9,818 bases of DNA from JACCVG01 sp034664165. GTDB lineage: Bacteria; Actinomycetota; Thermoleophilia; Solirubrobacterales; Thermoleophilaceae. The position numbers were made by a program, and so were the translations under genes. Where the stretch lies: positions 1-9,818 of the forward strand of contig JAXDIE010000150.1 in assembly GCA_034664165.1 (NCBI GenBank), in the 5' to 3' direction. Positions 1 to 5,838 of the stretch are shown here, piece after piece. How positions within the stretch are numbered: the first letter of the stretch is position 1; the number at the start of each line of letters is the position of its first letter. The notes under the pieces were generated by a model. That model did not search any database. It worked only from the letters and a program-made list of their open reading frames with translations, and was not told the origin of the DNA.

Positions 1-1716
1 GAGGAGGCCCAGCAGCGCTGTCTGCCCGCGGTATCCGCACGGCGAATGCTGGAAGAGCTCGTGGACGACCGTCGCGCCGTGCCCATGCGGATCGCCGGCG
101 AGGAGCGCTGGATCGCCTCCGAGGATGCCGGCCTGTTCCGCGACGCCCTGGGCGCGGTGCCGCCCGGAGGCCTGCCGGGCGTGTTCCTCGAGGACGTGCC
201 CGATCCGCTGGAGCGTCTGGCCCGCCGCTACGCGCGGACTCATGGCCCGTTCACCACACGCGAGCTGTCCGATCGCTACGGCGTCGACTTCTCCGCCGTC
301 CTGAAGATCCTGGAGCGCGAGGGCGGCCTGGTCCGCGGTGAGCTCCGCCCCGGTGGCAGCGAGCGGGAATGGTGCGATGCCGACGTTCTCCGCCGTCTGC
401 GGCGAGCCTCGCTGGCGACCCTGCGCAAGGAGGTCGAGCCGGCCGAGCAGCGTGCCCTGGCCCGCCTGCTTCCCTCGTGGCAGGGGGTCGGCGGATCCCC
501 GCCGGGAGGCGCGGGTGTCGACCGCCTGCGCGAGCAGCTGGTGCCGCTGCAGGGACTCGCGCTGGCCCCCGAGGTGTGGGAGCGCGATGTCCTGCCGCGC
601 CGGGTCGGCGCCTACTCGTACGCCTGGATGGACTCGCTGTGCGCGGGCGGCGAGCTGGTATGGGTCGGCGCCGGATCGCTGGGGCGCACCTCGGGCAAGG
701 TGGCCCTGTACTTCCGGGAGGATGCTCGCTGGCTGGGCCCGCCGCCCAACAAGGCAGCAGCTCCGGGCGAGCCGCTCCATGCCGCGATTCGAGAGCGGCT
801 CGGAGCCGGCGCGGGCTTCTGGAACGACCTGGTTGCCGACATCCGTGAGATCGACGGGGCCGGCGTGGAGCCCGTCGAGCTCCAAGAAGCGCTCTGGGAC
901 CTGGTGTGGGCGGGTGAGGTCACAAACGACGCCTTCGCCCCGCTCCGTGCCCCGCGGCTCTCGCTGGCTCGCGCCGATACCAGCCGTGACCGGCGCTTCT
1001 CGCGCCGGCGGCGGCCCACCGCGCCGCAGATCCAGGGCCGCTGGTCGCTCACCGCGCCGCTCTTCGCAGACCAGCCCGCCCATGGGCCGCGCATGCGCGC
1101 GCTGGCCGAGCTGCTGCTTGAGCGCTACGGGATCGTCACACGGGAGACGGTCCTGGCCGAGGGCATTCCGGGCGGGTTCTCGACGCTGTACGGGGAGCTG
1201 ATCAACCTGGAGACCCTTGGAACGGCCCGCCGGGGCTACTTCGTAGAGGGCCTCGGCGGCGCCCAGTTCGCCCTTGGCCCCGCGGTGGAGCGATTGCGCG
1301 GCCTTCGCTCCGACGAGCCGGCGGGTCCGCTGGTGCTTGCCGCCACCGACCCGGCCAATCCCTACGGTGCCTCACTGCCCTTCCCCAAGCGCGAGGAGGA
1401 GGAGGGCAAGCACAGCCGCCGCCCCGCGAGGGTGCCGGGCGCCTACGTGGTGACCCTGGACGCCGATCCCGTCCTGTACGTGGAGAAGGGCGGCAAGGGG
1501 CTCGTGGCGCTGCGGGAGCCGTTCGAGTCGGGAGGGATTGCCGGGTGGGTCACGGAAGCGATGACAGCGCTGGTCGACCACGTGCAGAAGGGCGGGATCA
1601 GGCGACTGGCGATCGAGCGCTTCGACGGCGAACCCGTCGTGGGAACCCCGGTCGAGACGCTGCTCGTGGAGCTGGGCTTCAGGCAGGGACCGCGGAAGCT
1701 GACCCTCAGCGCCTGA
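1..1716 (+). CDS. lhr: Lhr-family ATP-dependent helicase, C-terminal part (5' truncated by window)
   Basis: The reading frame is open from base 1, so the gene begins upstream; about 571 codons are visible, ending at TGA 1714-1716. Lhr is a large superfamily 2 DNA helicase of DNA repair: a translocating motor followed by a long C-terminal domain of winged-helix and barrel modules. The motor motifs are not in the window; this is the C-terminal domain. Recognisable Lhr-like stretches are YARTHGPFTT near residue 78, the LVWVGAGSLGRTSGKVALYF segment near residue 219, LAATDPANPYGASLPFP near residue 448, and the closing LGFRQGPRKLTL. In E. coli the Lhr C-terminal domain has been linked to uracil-DNA glycosylase activity; whether this protein shares that is unknown. 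The ATG at base 46 is only an internal Met. Family assignment is by remembered motif similarity and is fairly sure. Confidence 0.88.
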   Translation, partial: EEAQQRCLPAVSARRMLEELVDDRRAVPMRIAGEERWIASEDAGLFRDALGAVPPGGLPGVFLEDVPDPLERLARRYARTHGPFTTRELSDRYGVDFSAVLKILEREGGLVRGELRPGGSEREWCDADVLRRLRRASLATLRKEVEPAEQRALARLLPSWQGVGGSPPGGAGVDRLREQLVPLQGLALAPEVWERDVLPRRVGAYSYAWMDSLCAGGELVWVGAGSLGRTSGKVALYFREDARWLGPPPNKAAAPGEPLHAAIRERLGAGAGFWNDLVADIREIDGAGVEPVELQEALWDLVWAGEVTNDAFAPLRAPRLSLARADTSRDRRFSRRRRPTAPQIQGRWSLTAPLFADQPAHGPRMRALAELLLERYGIVTRETVLAEGIPGGFSTLYGELINLETLGTARRGYFVEGLGGAQFALGPAVERLRGLRSDEPAGPLVLAATDPANPYGASLPFPKREEEEGKHSRRPARVPGAYVVTLDADPVLYVEKGGKGLVALREPFESGGIAGWVTEAMTALVDHVQKGGIRRLAIERFDGEPVVGTPVETLLVELGFRQGPRKLTLSA

Positions 1717-1758
1717 ACGGCCTAACGGCAGCAATGAGGGGTTGGTCGAGAGGGGGCT

Positions 1759-1797
1759 GTCCTGCCCGGTGGGTGATATGCACCCACAGGGCAGGAC
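1759..1797. repeat. 39-bp palindrome, copy 1
   Basis: The arms GTCCTGCCCGGTGGGTG and CACCCACAGGGCAGGAC pair at 16 of 17 positions around the 5-nt centre ATATG. On the + strand the stem is followed by the pyrimidine-rich run CTTCTCTCTCC, so it could help terminate lhr transcription. It matches copy 2 (1832-1870) at 29 of 39 positions, including all of GTCCTG, TATGCACC and CAGGAC. Confidence 0.8.
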
Positions 1798-1831
1798 GCT
1801 TCTCTCTCCGATAGCCCTTTGCGAAGCCACC

Positions 1832-1870
1832 GTCCTGGCCTACGGGTCTTATGCACCTATACGTCAGGAC
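1832..1870. repeat. 39-bp palindrome, copy 2 (diverged)
   Basis: It has the same length and register as copy 1, 73 bp downstream start to start. Its arms match at 12 of 17 positions, with two further G-T wobbles. Relative to copy 1, paired positions 11 and 29 change together from G-C to A-T, which keeps the pairing. The central TATGCACC and the outer GTCCTG/CAGGAC are unchanged. This fits a copy that decayed while retaining its dyad, or a second binding site for the same protein. Confidence 0.7.
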
Positions 1871-1908
1871 AGTTCGATTGCCTGGGGCAATTCGGGCCCA
1901 CCCTCATT

Positions 1909-1935
1909 GCCGCCGTTGCCGTCAAGAACGGCGGC
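1909..1935 (-). terminator. Possible hairpin terminator at end of ABC permease gene
   Basis: GCCGCCGTT (1909-1917) and AACGGCGGC (1927-1935) form a perfect 9-bp stem with a 9-nt loop. Base 1935 is the last base of the permease stop codon, so the hairpin directly follows that gene on the minus strand. No T-tract follows, so a Rho-independent role is uncertain. Its outer arm is shared with the right end of the 194-bp element. Confidence 0.3.
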
Positions 1936-2705
1936 TACTTCGGCGACCAGCGGAAGAACCGCAGCGCCAGCAGCATCCCGGCCACGCCCCAAAGCGCCAC
2001 GATCGCCAGCTGGCCCCAGAGCACGGAGGCTCCCGTGCCGGCCGGGTCGAAGGCCGCAAGGAGCGCCGTCGCCAGATGCTTGATCGGGAAGATGTCGGCG
2101 ATCGCGGTCATCCACTTGGGCGCCTCGTCCACCGGGAAGAAGACCCCCGATATGAAGTAGAGGGGCAGCACGGTGACGTTGGTGATGGCCGGCGCCGAAT
2201 CCTCGTTGGGGATTGCGGCCGACATCGCTATCCCGAGGCTCGCGAAGCACGCCGCGCCTATTGCCACCACGATCGCGATATCGGGCAGCTCATCCAGCGG
2301 GATCGCGACCCCGAACAGCACCAGCCCGACAAGCGACAGGACGATGGTGATCATGAACGCGAACCCGATCTGCACCACCACGCGACCGAACATGAAGACC
2401 GGCAGCGGCAGGGGGGTCGCCCGGATCCTCTTGAGCAGCCCGTTCTGGCGCAGGACGGTCAGGCCAATCGCCAGGTTCACGTAGGTGGTCGAGACGATCC
2501 CCAGCGTCACGATCCCGGGCACCAGGTACGCGGTCATCGAAACCTCGGCGCCGCCCGCCTTCTCCGTGCCCTGGCCGAACAGCGCGGCGAAGATCAGCAG
2601 GAAGATCACCGGCAGGGCGAGGCTGAAGAACACCGTGGGCGGGCTGCGCAGCTGGGAGCGCACGTCAAAGCGCGCCTGGTGCGCCATCAGGCGCAGCGTG
2701 CTCAT
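1935..2705 (-). CDS. ABC-2 type exporter permease (DrrB-like)
   Basis: This 256-residue inner-membrane protein is probably the transport half of an ABC exporter whose ATPase is encoded immediately upstream. About six hydrophobic segments are visible, near residues 24-44, 58-82, 104-134, 142-164, 174-192 and 230-250, the usual ABC-2 layout. The segment LLKRIRATPLP (90-100) between the second and third helices resembles the conserved cytoplasmic loop of DrrB/NodJ-type permeases, and FISGVFFP (184-191) is also typical. The start ATG (2705-2703) has AGGAGG 4 nt upstream and overlaps the ATPase stop as ATGA, suggesting translational coupling. The substrate cannot be read from sequence; relatives export drugs, lipids or polysaccharides. 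Confidence 0.88.
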   Translation of the reverse strand: MSTLRLMAHQARFDVRSQLRSPPTVFFSLALPVIFLLIFAALFGQGTEKAGGAEVSMTAYLVPGIVTLGIVSTTYVNLAIGLTVLRQNGLLKRIRATPLPLPVFMFGRVVVQIGFAFMITIVLSLVGLVLFGVAIPLDELPDIAIVVAIGAACFASLGIAMSAAIPNEDSAPAITNVTVLPLYFISGVFFPVDEAPKWMTAIADIFPIKHLATALLAAFDPAGTGASVLWGQLAIVALWGVAGMLLALRFFRWSPK

Positions 2706-3613
2706 GCGTCCTCCTCAGCTTGCGTCAACTGGAGGTAGACGTCCTCGAGGCTCGGCCGGGCCACGGTGAGCCCGTGGAGATCCACGCCCTGGGCGAGCGC
2801 CCAGCCAGTCAGTTGGTTCAGCGCCGCGACGGGCTCCTTGGTGCTCAGGCTCACCCCGTCGGAACCGGCCTTGACCTCGCCCAGGCCGGGCGGCAGGTCC
2901 GTTGCGGTCCTGCCGGCGGGCAGCTGGAAGGTGATCTCGGTGGCGGCATCGGCACGGCCGCCGAGCTCGGAAGGAGGCCCTGTGGCCACGATCTGCCCGC
3001 CGCTGATGATCGCCACGCGGTCGGCCAGGGCCTGCGCCTCGTCCATGTAGTGGGTGGTGAGAAAGACGGTCCGGCCGAGGTCGCGCAGGCCCGCGATGAG
3101 CTCCCACGCGTTGCGACGCGCGGTGGGGTCGAAGCCGGTTGTGGGTTCGTCCAGGAAGATCAGCTCGGGGTCGCCGATCAGGGCCAGCCCCACGTCGAGC
3201 CGGCGCTGCTGCCCGCCCGAGAGCTTGCGCACACGCTGGTCGCGCTGCTCGGCCAGGCCCACCCGGACCATGGTCTCCTCGACGGGGCGGGGCGAGGAGT
3301 AGTAGCCCGCGAAGAGGCTGAGGGTTTCGTGCACTGTCAGGAAGCGGTCTGGCTGGCACTCCTGGAGCACCACGCCCATACGCCCGCGCCACGCCCGGTC
3401 GCCGTTCGCGGGGTCCTCGCCCAGCACGCTGACCTGTCCGCCGCTTCGCCGGCGGTAGCCCTCGAGGATCTCGACGGTCGTGGTCTTTCCGGCGCCGTTG
3501 GGGCCGAGGAACGCGAATACCTCGCCCGGCTCTATCTCCAGGTCGATGCCCCGCACCGCCTGGAGGTCGCCGTAGCTCTTGGTCAGTCCTTTGACGCTGA
3601 TGACCGGAGGCAC
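2702..3613 (-). CDS. ABC exporter ATP-binding protein (DrrA-like)
   Basis: This 303-residue cytoplasmic ATPase powers the adjacent permease. Visible motifs are Walker A GPNGAGKTT (37-45), Q-loop Q84, signature LSGGQ (131-135), Walker B LIFLDEP (151-157) and the H-loop His188 in TTHYMDEA. The C-terminal segment ends RPSLEDVYLQLT (286-297), a signature of DrrA/CcmA-type exporters, and supplies a regulatory tail beyond the nucleotide-binding domain. I chose GTG 3613-3611 because the domain begins at once (VISVKGLTKSYG) and a TANNNT box lies 7 nt upstream. There is no Shine-Dalgarno, so translation is probably leaderless. The frame stays open further upstream, but that part is antisense to nei and is not real. 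The gene is transcribed divergently from nei. Confidence 0.92.
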   Translation of the reverse strand: MPPVISVKGLTKSYGDLQAVRGIDLEIEPGEVFAFLGPNGAGKTTTVEILEGYRRRSGGQVSVLGEDPANGDRAWRGRMGVVLQECQPDRFLTVHETLSLFAGYYSSPRPVEETMVRVGLAEQRDQRVRKLSGGQQRRLDVGLALIGDPELIFLDEPTTGFDPTARRNAWELIAGLRDLGRTVFLTTHYMDEAQALADRVAIISGGQIVATGPPSELGGRADAATEITFQLPAGRTATDLPPGLGEVKAGSDGVSLSTKEPVAALNQLTGWALAQGVDLHGLTVARPSLEDVYLQLTQAEEDA

Positions 3614-3620
3614 GCGGGTC

Positions 3621-3626
3621 AGCCTA
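3621..3626 (-). promoter_or_regulatory. Putative -10 box of the ABC exporter operon (leaderless)
   Basis: Read on the minus strand this is TAGGCT, matching TANNNT, followed by 7 nt and then the GTG start, so transcription could begin at or beside the start codon. No convincing -35 is visible 17 bp upstream. Confidence 0.45.
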
Positions 3627-3645
3627 GAGCCATCGGGATGATCAC

Positions 3646-3657
3646 CGCGGGCCCGCG
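3646..3657. promoter_or_regulatory. 12-bp perfect palindrome in the divergent promoter region
   Basis: CGCGGGCCCGCG is a perfect inverted repeat lying between the two putative divergent -10 boxes. With 17-bp spacers, the -35 positions of both promoters would fall at 3644-3649, so this palindrome overlaps both. It could be an operator for a dimeric regulator, but in GC-rich DNA a chance palindrome of G and C is quite possible. Confidence 0.3.
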
Positions 3658-3666
3658 ACCTGTCAC

Positions 3667-3672
3667 TACGAT
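3667..3672 (+). promoter_or_regulatory. Putative -10 box of nei (leaderless)
   Basis: TACGAT matches TANNNT and lies 7 nt before the nei ATG at 3680. There is no Shine-Dalgarno between them, and the spacing mirrors the divergent ABC promoter. The -35 position (accgcg) is not consensus. Confidence 0.5.
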
Positions 3673-3679
3673 GCAGCCG

Positions 3680-4495
3680 ATGCCCGAGGGAGACACGATC
3701 CACCACGCAGCGCGCCGGATCGGCGACGCGCTGGTGGACCACGAGATCGTGTCGATCGAGGCGCCCCAGCCCCGCCACCGCCTGGATCGCTGGCCGGAAC
3801 GGCTCGAGGGACGCGCCGTGAAGGCCGTGGACGCCCGTGGCAAGCACCTCTTTCTGCGCTTCGAAGGCGGGCTCACGCTGCATTCCCATCTGCGGATGGG
3901 CGGCAAGTGGGGCGTCTACCGCCGTGGCGAGAAGTGGCGCCGGGCGCCACGCCGGGCCTGGATGGTCATCCGCACCCCCGAGCACGAGGTCGTGCAGTTC
4001 GACGGCCCCGTCCTGGAGCTGATGACCGACTCGCGCACCCGCTTCGACCGCCGGCTGGCGCAGCTCGGGCCCGATGTCCTGGCGCCCGAGTTCGACGAAC
4101 CGGGGTTTCTCCGCCGGCTGCGGGAGGACGACCCCACCCGCGGGTTCGGCGACGCGCTGCTGGACCAGCGGAACCTCAGCGGGATCGGGAACATCTGGAA
4201 GTCGGAGTCCTGCCATCTGGCGGGGATCGATCCGTGGCGTCCCACCGCTGATGTGAGCGACGCCCAGGCGCTGGAGCTGATCCGGCTGATGCGGCCGCAC
4301 ATCCGGCGCTCGGCCGACAACGCCGGCCGGGTGGTCACCTACGAGCCCGGCCAGCCGCTGCGTCCGGGAGAGCACCGCACGCTGGTGTACGACCGGGCGG
4401 GCCTGCCCTGCCGCCGCTGTGGCGCGGCCATACGGGCGAGGGGTCAGGGCGACGACAACCGCACCACGTACTGGTGCCCGGACTGCCAGCATTGA
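3680..4495 (+). CDS. nei: Fpg/Nei-family DNA glycosylase/AP lyase (endonuclease VIII, Nei2-like)
   Basis: This 271-residue base-excision repair enzyme removes oxidised pyrimidines and cuts the resulting abasic site. The start at 3680 is fixed by the N-terminus MPEGDTIH: family enzymes use Pro2, exposed after Met removal, as the nucleophile and Glu3 in catalysis. The in-frame ATG at 3671 would bury Pro2, so I rejected it. Other landmarks are GKHL (54-57) with the conserved Lys55, SHLRMGGKW (69-77), the helix-two-turn-helix segment around NLSGIGNIWKSE (165-176), and a C-terminal zinc finger with Cys244, Cys247, Cys266 and Cys269, carrying Arg261 in the loop. The length is normal. SHLRM..(K/S)W and the zinc finger resemble mycobacterial Nei2, a neighbour of lhr there. 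The gene heads a tight run with the GDPD gene. Confidence 0.92.
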   Translation: MPEGDTIHHAARRIGDALVDHEIVSIEAPQPRHRLDRWPERLEGRAVKAVDARGKHLFLRFEGGLTLHSHLRMGGKWGVYRRGEKWRRAPRRAWMVIRTPEHEVVQFDGPVLELMTDSRTRFDRRLAQLGPDVLAPEFDEPGFLRRLREDDPTRGFGDALLDQRNLSGIGNIWKSESCHLAGIDPWRPTADVSDAQALELIRLMRPHIRRSADNAGRVVTYEPGQPLRPGEHRTLVYDRAGLPCRRCGAAIRARGQGDDNRTTYWCPDCQH

Positions 4496-5241
4496 ACCCC
4501 CCGGAGAAGGACGTCCCGGCCGGCCGGCCACACGACCTGCCCGCGCTGATCCGGGTCGGGCACAAGGGCGCAGACGCCCTGGCGACCGGCAACACGCGCG
4601 AGAGCTTCTACGCCGCTGTGGAGGCCGGAGTGGACATGATCGAGTTTGACGTGCTGCGGATGCCCGACGGACGCCTGATCCTGGCCCACGACTTCGACGA
4701 CGCCGCCTCCCGCGACTGCCTGACCTATGAGGAAGGCCTGGACCTGTTCAGCGAGCCGCCGTTCGACTCGATCGCGTTGGACGTGGATCTCAAGATGCGG
4801 GACTACGAGCGTGAAGCCGTGTTCTCGCTGCTCGAGCGCGGCCTGGAAGAGCGAACGATCGTGTCGACGACCTTTACGGAAAGCCTGCCGGTGATCGCCA
4901 AGCTGGCACCCGGCCTGCGCCGCGGCTGGTCGCTCCCGCGCGCGCGGCGTGATTACACAAAGAACGCCCTGATGGCCACGCCCGCCTACGCGGTTCTCCG
5001 AGTGCTGCGCCGCCAGCTGCCCGGCCGCGCCCGGATAGCCCTCCGCTCGGGCCAGTGCGAGGGCCTGATGGTTCACTGGCTCCTTGCCTCACTACAGCTG
5101 GTCGAGGCCGTCCATGGGGCCGGCGGGTTCGTCTATGCGTGGACCGTCGATGAGGAGTCCCGCATCGCGATCCTCGACGAGTACGGGTTCGATGGCGTGA
5201 TCACAAACGATCCGAACCTGTTCGGCGCCCGCCCGGCGTGA
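4492..5241 (+). CDS. Glycerophosphodiester phosphodiesterase family protein (GDPD)
   Basis: GDPDs hydrolyse glycerophosphodiesters to an alcohol and glycerol 3-phosphate. With the TTG start at 4492 the protein has 249 residues. Visible are GHKG with the first catalytic His24, metal-ligand motif EFD (Glu51, Asp53), AHD with the second His66, and the C-terminal YAWTVDEE and GFDGVITNDP motifs. Two positions differ from the textbook family: the usual PENT is GNT (33-35), and the usual metal-binding Glu of the IEIK-type strand appears as Asp99 in LDVDLK. There is no signal peptide, so it is probably cytoplasmic. TTG 4492 overlaps the nei stop as TTGA; GTG 4474 is an alternative start adding six residues. 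Neither has a Shine-Dalgarno, so coupling to nei translation is likely. Confidence 0.85.
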   Translation: MNPPEKDVPAGRPHDLPALIRVGHKGADALATGNTRESFYAAVEAGVDMIEFDVLRMPDGRLILAHDFDDAASRDCLTYEEGLDLFSEPPFDSIALDVDLKMRDYEREAVFSLLERGLEERTIVSTTFTESLPVIAKLAPGLRRGWSLPRARRDYTKNALMATPAYAVLRVLRRQLPGRARIALRSGQCEGLMVHWLLASLQLVEAVHGAGGFVYAWTVDEESRIAILDEYGFDGVITNDPNLFGARPA

Positions 5242-5265
5242 CCTGAATATCCGGAGGCGTCTGTG

Positions 5266-5838
5266 ATGGAACGCCCGAAGCGTCGTAGTAGGGATATGAG
5301 TCAAGCAGTCGCAGAGGCCGCGCCCGCCGTCCCGGTGGCCGCCGCGTCCCAGACATTCGACACCCTCTACCGGGAGACGTTCCCACGTGTGTACGCATAC
5401 GTGGCCTCGCTGCTGCGTGACCGCGCCGCCGCGGAAGACGTGACCGCCCTGGCGTTCGAGCGGGCCTACTCCAGGCGTCGCTCCTACAAGGCCGCACGCG
5501 GAACCCCGGAGGCGTGGGTGTTCGGCATCGCACGCAACGCGGCGCTTGACGAGCTGCGCAGCCGGAAGCGCCGCGCCACGCTTCTCGCGGATCCGGAGGA
5601 CGTGACCGCGGCCACTCCCGAGGACCTTGCCGACATGGCGCTCCGCCGGGAGACGGTGCGCGCCGCGATGGCGTCACTCGAACCACGAGAGCGCGACCTG
5701 GTCGCCCTGAAGTTCCACGGCGGGCTGTCGAACTCCGAGATCGCCGGCGTGCTCGGAATGTCCGAATCCAACGCCGGGACAAAGCTGCACCGAACAATCG
5801 AGAAGCTCAGAAAGGCCTGCCATGACCAGTCCAGCTGA
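5266..5838 (+). CDS. ECF-type RNA polymerase sigma factor (sigma-70 family)
   Basis: This alternative sigma factor has 190 residues. The sigma-2 region (about 32-101) includes FDTLYRETFPRVYAYV, the DVTALAFERAY segment and WVFGIARNAALDELRSRKRR, which includes the -10 recognition helix. A sigma-4 helix-turn-helix (about 125-184) contains LEPRERDLVALKFHGGLSNSEIAGVLGMSE in three parts. A roughly 30-residue Ala/Pro-rich N-terminal tail precedes sigma-2. I chose ATG 5266 because GGAGG (5253-5257) lies 8 nt upstream. GTG 5263 (5 nt) would add one residue, and ATG 5296 would trim the tail. It follows the GDPD gene by 24 nt and overlaps the DUF4349 gene by 17 bp, its likely membrane partner. The ECF group cannot be assigned by eye. 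Confidence 0.88.
   Translation: MERPKRRSRDMSQAVAEAAPAVPVAAASQTFDTLYRETFPRVYAYVASLLRDRAAAEDVTALAFERAYSRRRSYKAARGTPEAWVFGIARNAALDELRSRKRRATLLADPEDVTAATPEDLADMALRRETVRAAMASLEPRERDLVALKFHGGLSNSEIAGVLGMSESNAGTKLHRTIEKLRKACHDQSS

Larger units (their letters stand above)
1724..1917. repeat. 194-bp MITE/REP-like element with 17-bp inverted ends and two internal palindromes
   Basis: The left end AACGGCAGCAATGAGGG (1724-1740) matches the reverse complement of the right end CCCTCATTGCCGCCGTT (1901-1917) at 16 of 17 positions. Between them lie two 39-bp palindromes that are diverged copies of each other, with 18, 34 and 30 bp of spacer. No reading frame of note fits inside, and the lhr and permease genes end just outside it. 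Inverted ends around a small non-coding structured core suggest a non-autonomous transposable element or a paired REP-type repeat. There is no clean target-site duplication: GAACGGC occurs at 1715-1721 and 1926-1932 but is not flush with the ends. It may instead serve as a shared terminator for the two convergent genes. Confidence 0.5.

Noticed and set aside
1759..1870. Two similar repeats considered as a CRISPR remnant
   Set aside because: Only two copies exist, each is a full palindrome rather than a repeat with short end symmetry, they differ at 10 of 39 positions, and no cas gene is nearby.
1715..1932. GAACGGC at 1715-1721 and 1926-1932 as a target-site duplication of the palindromic element
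   Set aside because: The copies are 2 and 8 bp away from the inverted ends and are variants of the end motif itself, so they are not a convincing duplication.
2720..3679. Long open frame on the + strand running into nei, apparently giving a much larger nei protein
   Set aside because: It is antisense to the ABC ATPase, whose Walker and signature motifs are unmistakable. Nei needs Pro2 at its N-terminus, which fixes its start at 3680.
3614..4531. Minus-strand extension of the ABC ATPase frame opposite nei
   Set aside because: It is antisense to nei and shows no domain. The ATPase fold begins right after GTG 3613, with a TANNNT box in place.
4444..5076. 210-codon minus-strand open frame opposite nei and the GDPD gene
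   Set aside because: It spans the junction of two well-supported + strand genes and has no family resemblance.
5212..5225. Palindrome CCGAAC-CT-GTTCGG near the end of the GDPD gene, considered as operator or sigma promoter element
   Set aside because: It lies in the conserved coding end of the GDPD protein (DPNLFGA), is short, and has no second copy at the sigma gene.
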